Below, piece by piece: positions 40,856 through 48,368 of a stretch of 48,799 nt of DNA. The stretch covers positions 1 through 48,799 of IMG/VR virus record IMGVR_UViG_3300046530_000175; one strand, 5' to 3'. Under the pieces are notes generated by a model that did no database searches, was not told the origin of the DNA, and worked only from the letters and a program-made list of their open reading frames with translations. The translations under genes and the position numbers were made by a program. This DNA comes from a virus. The stretch's first letter is position 1. The number at the start of each line of letters is the position of its first letter.

Positions 40856-41132
40856 GAGGAATCATAAATTGGATATTACTCTCGCGTTCAAAAAACTATC
40901 ACTGACGAACGGTGATGAAATCACATTAAGTATTGCCCCAAGTTCAATGCAAAAAATGATCATGGAATTAATTGCTAACGGTTATCTCACAACCGAGGAA
41001 TTAGCAACATACGTCATTAGTCAGTTAAAACTTTGCGATAAACAAAACCTTGCTTACGTATTACCGCAAAACGTGCTGAACAAATTAAATGAAACTTATC
41101 TAACCGTAATTAACGGAGATCAAAATGTCTAA
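40854..41132 (+). CDS. Small early protein, unknown
   Basis: The protein has 92 residues from the ATG at 40854, or 87 from a TTG at 40869, which has the better ribosome site (AGGA). The product is helical (SMQKMIMELIANGYLTTEELATYVISQLKL). If the ATG is used, it lies in the arm of a 17-bp hairpin, so translation could be gated by RNA structure. Overlaps the next gene by 8 bases. No family recognised. Confidence 0.62.
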   Translation: MRNHKLDITLAFKKLSLTNGDEITLSIAPSSMQKMIMELIANGYLTTEELATYVISQLKLCDKQNLAYVLPQNVLNKLNETYLTVINGDQNV

Positions 41133-43425
41133 ACCAATATTTGTCGGGTGCTGGTTCCCGACTGAGCAAGCTATTGAAGAAAGCGGTGCTCGTCGTATTG
41201 CTTATGCATTCGAAGCAGCAAATGACAAACAGGCCCGGGCAAAAGCCACGCTGTTGTTTATGGAAGAGTTCCCGGATGCGGACGATACAGCATTTGAACT
41301 CAAAGTTTATGCTGATGCTGTGGGACAGGCTCGCCCTGCACCTGGTGTTTGGGATGATAAATTCCTTTATGAGTATGAATGGGATGAAACTAACGGATAT
41401 CCTGGTGCTGCATTTAAAGAAAAGGCTCCCGAGAAAGTAGACTTCGAAAAATTGTCTTCTCCTACACGCCTGTCAATTCTCGTTAAATATCGCACCAGAG
41501 AGATATTCAGTAATCAGTTACCTGCTGCTATCGAACTGACCCAGAACGATGAGTCCACCTTTGAAGGCCACATTGTAGAGGCTATTTCAAAAATGCCTGC
41601 GGTTGCTGCCATGTACCCCGACCGCATTATTGAAGCCATCGATTATATCTATGAGAAGTGCTCCCCAACTAAAAAATGGCCGGAGATTAAAGCTGTGCTC
41701 GCAGGTTGGCTAAAACTGCACGAACAGGAACGCAAGGACGGAGGTGGTGAAAATGACACCACTATCAATGTTAAACCGGGCAGTGGTGACCCAGACCGCT
41801 TTGATTTAGTTCTGGCTCTTTTGGTTATGGGTATCAATCCTGAAAAAGCTGGCGCAACAGACGTTAAAAATGCCAAGCACATTAAAGAATCACGTGATCC
41901 CGCTTGGCGGGGATGGCGCACGACTCTTATCGGAATTCCAGGGATCTACAGCTTCCCGGAAAGCCTGCTCTATGAATTAACCCTCAATGGTATGAAAAAA
42001 CTCAGCCTTATTAAAAATAGCGAAGGTCGTCAGACTTACGTGCGTGAACACTTTGCTGGCCACCCTCTTCTTCCTGAATACCCTGCAGAGATCAATAACG
42101 ATGAAGCCGAACAAGAATCGCAGAACACAGCTAGCTCGCTGGCAAATGAACAGACAGCGGCTGATTCAGTGGAGCAGGATAAATCTGGTGCTCAAATCAC
42201 GACGGGGAGCCTGGAGGATGAATCATCTGTAGCCGAGCGTAGAGGGCCGTTTTACTGGCGTTCTGCAGAAGGCGACAAAATTGGCCGCGCTAATAAGCTC
42301 CACACATTGGAAGCTGTAATTTCTGATCATGGTTACATCGAGATCACTCAGGAAGAACATCAAGCTCGCAAAATTGGCACCTGGAATGATCAAAGCTCTC
42401 AGAATGAACAGACGTCATCTGAACAACCTGCTGTAACAAACCATGGTGATGGCCGTTTTAGCATTGAGGGGTTAGTCGCAGATAAGACCCATCCTCCGGA
42501 ACCACGAAAAACCGATTCTCCCCCAGATGAAGTCGAAAAAGCGGAAGTAGTCCAGGCTCAGTCTGAATCATCAGTGTTCCTGTCTATTGGGGCCGCACTG
42601 GAGAAAGACCTCGCAGAAAAAGGAGATAACCTGAAAATCTGGCGCAGCGTAATGCGTACAGATCCACGTTATACCAAAGATCTGGTAGGTGCTGGCTTCG
42701 AAGGTACCAGCATTAATGCAGAGTACATGATTATGCGAGCCACCGAGATTTTCGGGCCCATCGGTACCGGCTGGGGTTTTGAAGTTCTAGAGGACCGCAT
42801 GATCCCCGGTGCGCCGATGAGCGAGGCCATTTACGAAGATAAGAAATTTATCGGTAACCGCATGCTTCGGGACGGTGACGGTTCTCTGATCACCGAGCTG
42901 AACCACAGCATAAAAATCGATTTCTGGTATCTGACTGAAACGGGTGCTGCAGAACGTTTTGAGGCCTATGGTGCCACGCCATACATGTACAAAACGAAAT
43001 CAGGTATTCGTTGCGACGGTGAGGCGCAGAAAAAATCGCTTACTGACGCAATCAAAAAAGCCCTTTCTCTTCTCGGTTTCTCTGCAGATGTTTGGCTCGG
43101 TCTTTACGACCAGGCCGAATATAAACAAGAAAACGCCATCGAGTTCGAGATCCGTAATGCCAGCGATAAAGCCGAGGACGTGACACGCATCCGCAAAGAA
43201 CTGGACGAGAAATTCAAACTCAATACCGAAAGCATGCGTTCAGCTGTCACACCTAACGAAATCTCCGGTATTGCATCATCCCTCACCCGTGTAATGGGTG
43301 TTCACCTCAAAGCTGCTCGTGAAAAAGGCGACCTTGAATACACCAAATACCTAGAGGGCCGTCTGCGCCGTCTTGAGGAAGTCAAAACCGAGTGCATCAC
43401 GAACTTACAGGAGCAAGCAGCATGA
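41125..43425 (+). CDS. RecE N-terminal-like region fused to a Rad52-type annealase
   Basis: The protein has 766 residues. About the first 480 resemble the dispensable N-terminal half of exonuclease VIII (RecE): SKPIFVGCWFPTEQAIEESG, YEYEWDETNGYPG, then a low-complexity acidic linker (EAEQESQNTASSLANEQTA). Residues about 500-690 look like a Rad52-type single-strand annealing protein: RSVMRTDPRYTKDLVGAGFEGTSINAEYMIMRATEIFGPIGTGWGFEV with GAAERFEAYGATPYMYKTKSG and CDGEAQKKSLTDAIKKALSLLGF. No exonuclease catalytic motifs are seen. With the Gp157 protein and an unidentified nuclease it should drive phage recombination and replication. Confidence 0.72.
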   Translation: MSKPIFVGCWFPTEQAIEESGARRIAYAFEAANDKQARAKATLLFMEEFPDADDTAFELKVYADAVGQARPAPGVWDDKFLYEYEWDETNGYPGAAFKEKAPEKVDFEKLSSPTRLSILVKYRTREIFSNQLPAAIELTQNDESTFEGHIVEAISKMPAVAAMYPDRIIEAIDYIYEKCSPTKKWPEIKAVLAGWLKLHEQERKDGGGENDTTINVKPGSGDPDRFDLVLALLVMGINPEKAGATDVKNAKHIKESRDPAWRGWRTTLIGIPGIYSFPESLLYELTLNGMKKLSLIKNSEGRQTYVREHFAGHPLLPEYPAEINNDEAEQESQNTASSLANEQTAADSVEQDKSGAQITTGSLEDESSVAERRGPFYWRSAEGDKIGRANKLHTLEAVISDHGYIEITQEEHQARKIGTWNDQSSQNEQTSSEQPAVTNHGDGRFSIEGLVADKTHPPEPRKTDSPPDEVEKAEVVQAQSESSVFLSIGAALEKDLAEKGDNLKIWRSVMRTDPRYTKDLVGAGFEGTSINAEYMIMRATEIFGPIGTGWGFEVLEDRMIPGAPMSEAIYEDKKFIGNRMLRDGDGSLITELNHSIKIDFWYLTETGAAERFEAYGATPYMYKTKSGIRCDGEAQKKSLTDAIKKALSLLGFSADVWLGLYDQAEYKQENAIEFEIRNASDKAEDVTRIRKELDEKFKLNTESMRSAVTPNEISGIASSLTRVMGVHLKAAREKGDLEYTKYLEGRLRRLEEVKTECITNLQEQAA

Positions 43426-43985
43426 GCGCCCGCACAATCGACCTTGCATTAGAACTTAGCAAACTGGAATCCCTCGCAGCAGAAGGAGGAGAGCTTACCC
43501 CTGAAATGATTGCCGATACCCTTGAAGGTATCGAGGGAATGCTCGAGGACAAATTCGATGCAACCATGCGTGTTATTCGTGATTTCGATACTAAAGCGGA
43601 AGCTTGTAAGAAAGAAGCTGCTCGCATGGCTGAGCGTAAAAAGCATTGGGAACGCCAGACTTATGTGCTCAAAAAATACCTGCTGGAATGCCTACAAACC
43701 TCGGGTCGTACCACCTTCAAGACCACACTTAATACGTTTACCGCTCGTAAAGGTGGAGTAAGCCTGGTTATCGACAACTTGGATTTGTTGCCAGATGAAT
43801 TTGTCGAGTCACATACCGAAGTGGTCACCAAACCTATTAACGATACGCTCAAAAAAGCCCTGCAGGACAACGCGGCAAAAATAGAAGCGCTCAGAGCTGC
43901 TGGCCAAGAACCAAAACCCGAATTGCTCAATGAGATCCCCGGAGCTCACCTCGATACAGGTTCACCGACTTTGCAGGTTCGTTAA
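43422..43985 (+). CDS. Gp157-type phage protein
   Basis: This 187-residue Siphovirus Gp157 family protein begins TIDLALELSKLESLAAEGGELTPEMIADTLEGIEG, then a basic coiled coil (CKKEAARMAERKKHWERQ) and TFTARKGGVSLVIDNLDLLPDEF, which is the family signature. Members are usually found beside annealases and are linked to recombination or resistance in streptococcal phages. The ATG overlaps the preceding stop (ATGA). Confidence 0.85.
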   Translation: MSARTIDLALELSKLESLAAEGGELTPEMIADTLEGIEGMLEDKFDATMRVIRDFDTKAEACKKEAARMAERKKHWERQTYVLKKYLLECLQTSGRTTFKTTLNTFTARKGGVSLVIDNLDLLPDEFVESHTEVVTKPINDTLKKALQDNAAKIEALRAAGQEPKPELLNEIPGAHLDTGSPTLQVR

Positions 43986-44027
43986 GACAGATGCGGTCAG
44001 CAATGACCGCTTACTGAGACAAAAGTT

Positions 44028-44198
44028 ATGAGCGAAAACGGCGATAGCCTTTTATTCCCCAAAAGAACAAAGCCCGATGATTTCAAAGACCATACCGAAG
44101 AAATTATTTGGCAAATGCGAAGCGGTTACCGGCGGCATTACGGAATTGCCGAGTTATCGAACGAGTCCAAAGAACAAAAATCCCAAAAGCTAAAGTGA
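44028..44198 (+). CDS. 56-residue early protein
   Basis: A small soluble ORF of charged composition (MSENGDSLLFPKRTKPDDFK at the start, EEIIWQMRSGYRRHYGIAEL in the middle). It follows a 7-bp hairpin with a GCAA loop (GCGGTCA/TGACCGC) and precedes the excisionase. Its place in a gap of regular size supports coding, but function is unknown. Confidence 0.5.
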   Translation: MSENGDSLLFPKRTKPDDFKDHTEEIIWQMRSGYRRHYGIAELSNESKEQKSQKLK

Positions 44199-44220
44199 TT
44201 TTTGAGAATCAGTTTTAACT

Positions 44221-44246
44221 CGGCCTGTAACTTACAGTACAGGCCG
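44221..44246 (+). repeat. Hairpin in the excisionase leader
   Basis: CGGCCTGT and ACAGGCCG form an 8-bp perfect stem with a 10-base loop, ending 7 bases before the xis ribosome site. No T-run follows, so translational control of xis is more likely than termination. Confidence 0.6.
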
Positions 44247-44263
44247 ACCTTGTGAGGAGAAAC

Positions 44264-44476
44264 ATGCCACAGGTCATTTATAACGAAGAATGGGTTGTTG
44301 CACCAAAGCTAACAGACAAAACGGGGCTGACTGAACGGCAAATTAAAGCGCTGCGTGATTATGTTTGGGTAGAGGGTATCCACTTTAAACGCCAGTCATT
44401 AACGGGTGGAGAAACCCAGCGTGGATTGCTTTGGTACAACATTCCTTTGATAAACCAACTGATCAAGGAGTTGTGA
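44264..44476 (+). CDS. Excisionase (DUF1233 type)
   Basis: This 70-residue small basic winged-helix protein (MPQVIYNEEWVVAPKLTDKTGLTERQIKALRDYVWVEGIHF, ending GLLWYNIPLINQLIKEL) is of the putative excisionase family. It bends the prophage ends and directs integrase to excise. The ATG at 44264 follows GAGGAG; its stop shares a base with the integrase ATG (TGATG). Confidence 0.88.
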   Translation: MPQVIYNEEWVVAPKLTDKTGLTERQIKALRDYVWVEGIHFKRQSLTGGETQRGLLWYNIPLINQLIKEL

Positions 44477-45723
44477 TGACATACCCCACCGGCGTTGAAC
44501 TGCACAATGGCAAGATACGTATTTCATTCACCTATCGGGGAGTACGTTGTCGTGAAGTGCTAAAAGGCTGGGTCGCCAGCAGTTCAAACATTAAAAAAGC
44601 CGGAAACCTGCGTATGCTGATTCTCAGTGAAATACAGCTGGGTCAGTTCGACTATGCACTTCGCTTCCCGGAGTCGAAATCTATTAAAAAATTCACAACT
44701 ACCCGGGTTGCTCATACCTGGGAAGAACTGGTCGAACTGTGGATCGATGCTAAAGAAGAGGACGTGTCGAGAAATACTATGTCTCGTATTAAAGCGCAGC
44801 TCAGAACGATGGAAAAGATTATCGGTGAAACAACGTTGATTGCGGATATTACTCATAGCGACATGATGCAGTATCGTAAGGAATTATTACGTGGGGAGAT
44901 GTTTTATAAGGAAGGCAATAAACGGAAAAAGATGGGGCGTAGTGTTAATACAGTCAATGATTATATTTCCCTAACTTGCCAGATCCTCCGTTTTGCACAT
45001 CGAAGTCGGTTTATCAGCGACAAGCCATTTGAGCATATCCCAAAACTACATAAAGATCGGACTAAACCAGACCCCCTACTACGGGAGGATTACACCGCGT
45101 TAGTAATGGCAAACTCTGGCCAAGACAAGAATATGTGGCAATTCGCAATACATGCTGGGCCGCGTCATGGAGAAATAGCAGCATTAGCATGGGATGACGT
45201 GGATTTGGAGAGAGGCAAGATTCATATCAGACGCAACCTGACCAGACTTGGCGATTTTGTACCGCCTAAAACCCTGGCTGGGGATCGCATCATTACTTTG
45301 CTTGCCCCTGCTCTTGATGCCCTGCATGCTCAGTTTGCCCTAACAGGTAATTTGCCCAAAACTGAAATCGTGCAGCATTTTAGAGAGTATGGAAAAACCG
45401 AGATTCAGAAGCATCAATTTGTGTTCGTTCCCGGTTTGGTACAGGGACACCCTGGTGGCTATTTTTCGACTCAATCAATAACTGATCGTTGGGATGCGGC
45501 GATAAAAAAATCTGGGATTAGGCGCAGAACGCCCTATCAATCACGTCATACTTTTGCGTGTTGGGCATTATCAGCTGGAGCAAACCCTTCATTCATCGCT
45601 AATCAACTCGGTCATGAAGATGCAGAAATGGTATTTCGCGTATATTCTGCGTGGATCAAAGAATTTGATGGCGAGCAAGTGCACATGCTTAATGGAAAGT
45701 TGAGCTATCAGTCCGGTCTCTAA
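44476..45723 (+). CDS. Tyrosine-type phage integrase
   Basis: The protein has 415 residues. An N-terminal DUF3596-type arm-binding domain (YPTGVELHNGKIRISFTYRGVRCREVLKG) is followed by a core-binding domain (80-180) and the catalytic domain. Catalytic residues visible: Arg230 (HAGPRHGE), Lys265, Arg357 (PYQSRHTF, where the usual His of HxxR is Tyr354), His380 (NQLGHED) and Tyr390 (FRVYSAW). It recombines attP with the host att site. It ends the early operon and points away from the prophage, so an att site is expected nearby on the right. Confidence 0.93.
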   Translation: MTYPTGVELHNGKIRISFTYRGVRCREVLKGWVASSSNIKKAGNLRMLILSEIQLGQFDYALRFPESKSIKKFTTTRVAHTWEELVELWIDAKEEDVSRNTMSRIKAQLRTMEKIIGETTLIADITHSDMMQYRKELLRGEMFYKEGNKRKKMGRSVNTVNDYISLTCQILRFAHRSRFISDKPFEHIPKLHKDRTKPDPLLREDYTALVMANSGQDKNMWQFAIHAGPRHGEIAALAWDDVDLERGKIHIRRNLTRLGDFVPPKTLAGDRIITLLAPALDALHAQFALTGNLPKTEIVQHFREYGKTEIQKHQFVFVPGLVQGHPGGYFSTQSITDRWDAAIKKSGIRRRTPYQSRHTFACWALSAGANPSFIANQLGHEDAEMVFRVYSAWIKEFDGEQVHMLNGKLSYQSGL

Positions 45724-45929
45724 AAGTCTGATGTCCTTTAAAATCCTTGCCATCATTCCTAGTTACTCTAAACACTAAGAGGGCATAGATACCAAGTAAG
45801 TTTTATTATCCACAAAAGTTCTTTTTGTCAATGAGTTACAATGATATCCTTATAGATTCTATGCTTTGAATGTATGTTATGTTAATGATTTACAGGCCAA
45901 GACTGGTTACAAAATGGTAGATAAGAATG
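45724..45929. other. Gap between integrase and Kiwa operon, likely near an att site
   Basis: AT-rich sequence without a supported gene. In this phage type the attachment core normally lies next to integrase, but I could not find a matching repeat at the left edge of the window, so the core is not assigned. Confidence 0.4.
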
Positions 45930-45951
45930 TATACTGTACATAATTACAGTA
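45930..45951 (+). promoter_or_regulatory. LexA box over the kwaA promoter
   Basis: TACTGTACATAATTACAGTA at 45932-45951 matches the LexA consensus at 17 of 20 positions, including the whole CTGT-N8-ACAG core and outer TA pairs. It overlaps a -10-like TATACT (45930-45935), 17 bases after a weak -35 (TTACAA). LexA binding there would shut off the operon until DNA damage. Confidence 0.8.
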
Positions 45952-45964
45952 ATGGGAGGTTTCA

Positions 45965-46480
45965 ATGCTAAGCTTTCTTGCTAAATATATCCTTACAGCA
46001 AGCGCAGTGGCCCCTGTATGCATCACCCTATCTTTTGTTGCTTGGCTCAATGGCAGCAAAATTTACGCCATTGGAAGTTTAATTCTAGCTCTACTAAGTT
46101 TTTTCTTGTGCTGGTTGACATTACACACAGCTAAAAAATGTGTAAGTGAAACTCATGTAAATTTAACTTCTCTTACCCCCGCAAACAAGGAGATAACAAA
46201 TTATTTCTTGGCTTATCTATTTCCGTTGATAACTGATGACAAATTAATAGAAAACGTCTGGCTGGCTGTGTTTTTTTATATCAGCTTATTTATATATATT
46301 GGTTTTTCGGGTAGTTATTCATTTAATCCGCTCATGTCTTTTTTCGGCTATAAATTTTATGAGGCAGAAGATGACACCGCAGTTTCTTTTGTTCTGATCT
46401 CAAAAAAAGCAATACAGAGAGGAGATATTAAGGGATTAAAGGTAATACAACTCACCGACCATACCTTCATAAAAATTTAA
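45965..46480 (+). CDS. kwaA: KwaA, membrane component of a Kiwa defence system
   Basis: This 171-residue polytopic membrane protein has helices at about 7-28 and 33-54, a hydrophobic stretch at 78-90 and a helix at 97-115, then a soluble tail (VSFVLISKKAIQRGDIKGLKVIQL). Kiwa KwaA is described as a four-helix membrane protein encoded directly before a DUF4868 protein, as here. In Kiwa it senses phage at the envelope and works with KwaB to stop phage replication and transcription. GGGAGG lies 5 bases before the ATG. It is 8 bases from kwaB and is AT-rich compared with the phage. Identification rests largely on pairing with KwaB and topology. Confidence 0.77.
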   Translation: MLSFLAKYILTASAVAPVCITLSFVAWLNGSKIYAIGSLILALLSFFLCWLTLHTAKKCVSETHVNLTSLTPANKEITNYFLAYLFPLITDDKLIENVWLAVFFYISLFIYIGFSGSYSFNPLMSFFGYKFYEAEDDTAVSFVLISKKAIQRGDIKGLKVIQLTDHTFIKI

Positions 46481-46488
46481 GGTCTACC

Positions 46489-47361
46489 ATGGAACTGTTT
46501 GCTCTCACCGAAGATGATATAACACCTGACATTGTTAAAATCTGCTTAGAGAAAAAAACCGCAGGTAAAGTAGATGTATTATTTGAAGAAATGATCTCAT
46601 CATTTAATGAAACTTGCCCAGACTCTACTAGTTACACTGCTGATTATAAACTTGAGAAAAATGAGCATTTTAGCATTGATGACTTTGATCAGCATCACGA
46701 ACTGCGGAAAGCGCTGATCACCCCTAAAGGAATAGCCACACTGGATATCAATGATATTGGCCTCGATAAGATAAAAGCATTATTTATTGGCTCCGTGGAT
46801 GGTGATAAAATATACATCCAAAAATTTGACAAAAGCCAGGTAATCACAACAACAAATAGTTTTCTTTTTTTCGATAACACCAAAACCTTCGCGGCACCTG
46901 ATCATAACGGTTTAACTATTGGCCCTAAATTGACCGCGATAATTGAAGGAAAAAAAATTCTTTTTAGAAATTTCAATAATCTGAGAAGGATCTTCAATAT
47001 GGATAAATATTTTCGTGATGCAACAAATAGTGAACTTGATTCATTCCAGCAAAGCGAAGTATTTTATTGTGAGGATGGATTCAAACTTTCGGACTTTGAT
47101 GATACGGTCATTCGCCGCAAAGTGACTTTACTTAATATGTCCGGTGTTTTGCAGGAGCATACTATTGGTACGCTACAGGAAGCTGCTAGTGAATTAAACC
47201 ACCCGCTTGATATTATGAAATTTGAAAATAAAGATAGGATTAAACTCCCGAACAACAAAAAAGACGTAAAGCTCTTACTCAGTTTTCTCGATTCAGACAT
47301 ATACATTTCTGCAATCAATGGAGTGAAGTATCGTTCTAACTCTAAAACTAGACTCATCTAA
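46489..47361 (+). CDS. kwaB: KwaB, DUF4868 effector of a Kiwa defence system
   Basis: This 290-residue soluble protein shows the DUF4868 pattern. It has an N-terminal part with an acidic stretch, a central beta-rich part (LFIGSVDGDKIYIQKF, FFDNTKTFAAPDHNGLTIGPKLTAII), then KKILFRNFNNLRRIFNMDKYFRDATNSELDSF. The end, LLLSFLDSDIYISAINGVKYRSNSKTRLI, is diagnostic of the family. KwaB is the DNA-binding partner of KwaA in Kiwa. It is at the short end of the family's length. No known Kiwa third gene follows. Confidence 0.85.
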   Translation: MELFALTEDDITPDIVKICLEKKTAGKVDVLFEEMISSFNETCPDSTSYTADYKLEKNEHFSIDDFDQHHELRKALITPKGIATLDINDIGLDKIKALFIGSVDGDKIYIQKFDKSQVITTTNSFLFFDNTKTFAAPDHNGLTIGPKLTAIIEGKKILFRNFNNLRRIFNMDKYFRDATNSELDSFQQSEVFYCEDGFKLSDFDDTVIRRKVTLLNMSGVLQEHTIGTLQEAASELNHPLDIMKFENKDRIKLPNNKKDVKLLLSFLDSDIYISAINGVKYRSNSKTRLI

Positions 47362-47507
47362 CATTACCCAAGGGTACTGGTTGGGTTCACTTAGTCTCCG
47401 AGTGAGTAGGAGAAATGGTTTACTTATCGAACCGTTATTTTATTTGCCCCCAAAGCGCCCCCAAATGATTTTTGTAAAATATATAATTAATTAAATCAAT
47501 AAGTTAC

Positions 47508-47703
47508 ACCATACCCCCTCTACTTTAGGGGGGTATGGTACACCATTTTGCAGATAATTGATGAATTTGAATTTTTATTATTTTCAGTGAGATGGGTAAC
47601 CTAGCACCATACCCCCTCTACTATAGGGGGGTATGGTACACCATTTTGCAGATAATTGATGAATTTGAATTTTTATTATTTTCAGTGAGATGGGTAACCT
47701 AGC
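47508..47703. repeat. Two tandem 98-bp direct repeats, each with an 11-bp stem
   Basis: Units 47508-47605 and 47606-47703 are identical except for one base in the loop (ctactttag versus ctactatag). Each starts with ACCATACCCCC and its exact complement GGGGGTATGGT, so each forms a hairpin with a loop of about 10 bases. The remaining 65 bases are AT-rich. Origin may be a duplication at an attachment site or a small palindromic repeat element. Confidence 0.93.
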
Positions 47704-47839
47704 CCAAAGACATATAGGGGCATGTACAGCCATTGACATGCTCCTAACAAAGCCGGGAACACAATCAAACCCAGAACAGTTTTTGGCATTAATTATGAAG
47801 AAATTCGTTGAGTATTTATGCCCTTCCTTACAAGGTTAA
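47690..47839 (+). CDS. Possible 3' end of a displaced host gene
   Basis: A 49-codon frame starts with an ATG inside the second repeat and reads MGNLAQRHIGACTAIDMLLT, then NPEQFLALIMKKFVEYLCPS. Its composition is protein-like, but no ribosome site is present and upstream codons end in the repeat. It could be the remnant of a gene cut by integration, or chance. Confidence 0.25.
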   Translation: MGNLAQRHIGACTAIDMLLTKPGTQSNPEQFLALIMKKFVEYLCPSLQG

Positions 47840-47975
47840 TTCATACATGAATCGTTGATATTTCAACAAATAATTCACTGTATCTATGGCACGTATTACC
47901 TAGCGTAACCCTTTAATAAAAGTTGTTATTGGTGGAATATTTAGCAAGTCCAACTAAGAAAATGAGGGTTCAAAA

Positions 47976-48059
47976 ATGCCAACTCCAGCTTATCTGTGGC
48001 TAAAAGGTGATGGTGGTGCAGATGTAAGTATCCCTGTAATCCGTACCATTCACTTTTAG
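47976..48059 (+). pseudogene. hcp: 5' fragment of hcp (type VI secretion tube protein)
   Basis: The ATG at 47976 has GAGGG 8 bases upstream. The first 17 codons give MPTPAYLWLKGDGGADV, the N-terminus of enterobacterial Hcp (YLWLKxDGGADIKG). The sequence then diverges and stops after 11 unrelated codons. The break lies close to 48023, where the IS3-family element seems to begin, so insertion of the element is the likely cause. The rest of hcp would lie beyond the window. Confidence 0.75.
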
Positions 48060-48101
48060 ATATCTTCCGACATACTGATTATGTCACCTGTGGAGATCGC
48101 T

Positions 48102-48368
48102 ATGCGTAAGATCCGATTCACCGAGCACCAGATCATCGCCGTTCTGAAGTCTGTCGAAGCCGGGCGCACCGTCAAAGATGTGTGCCGCGAGGCCGCAATT
48201 TCCGAAGCCAGCTACTACAACTGGAAGGCGAAATATGGCGGGATGGAGGCCGCTGATATCAAAAAAATCAAAGATCTTGAGGACGAGAATCGTCGTCTCA
48301 AACAGATGTTTGCCGATCTGAGTCTGGAATGCCGGGCGCTGAAAGACGTCATCGAAAAAAAGCTTTAA
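48102..48368 (+). CDS. IS3-family transposase OrfA
   Basis: The protein has 88 residues from the ATG at 48102 (GGAG 7 bases upstream). It has a helix-turn-helix (FTEHQIIAVLKSVEAGRTVKDVCREAAISEASYYNWKAKYGG) followed by a leucine-zipper helix (IKDLEDENRRLKQMFADLSLECRALKDVI), typical of IS407-group OrfA. It binds the element ends and supplies the N-terminus of OrfAB. The A_AAA_AAG heptamer at 48356-48362, just before the stop, allows the -1 shift. Confidence 0.92.
   Translation: MRKIRFTEHQIIAVLKSVEAGRTVKDVCREAAISEASYYNWKAKYGGMEAADIKKIKDLEDENRRLKQMFADLSLECRALKDVIEKKL

Larger units (their letters stand above)
47362..47975. other. Junction region between Kiwa and hcp
   Basis: About 600 bases without a well-supported gene. 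It contains a weak stem after kwaB (ACCCAA/TTGGGT, 47366-47386), two GCCCCCAAA-like motifs near 47453-47467, the 98-bp tandem repeat, and a 49-codon ORF starting in the second repeat. This is where an island or prophage boundary is most likely, but the core is not identified. Confidence 0.5.

Noticed and set aside
42044-42232. ORF in another frame inside the annealase fusion gene
   Set aside because: It lies wholly inside a long coding frame with good composition, lacks a ribosome site and has no family pattern.
47511-47700. CRISPR-like array from the repeated units
   Set aside because: There are only two copies, adjacent without spacers, and no cas genes are nearby.
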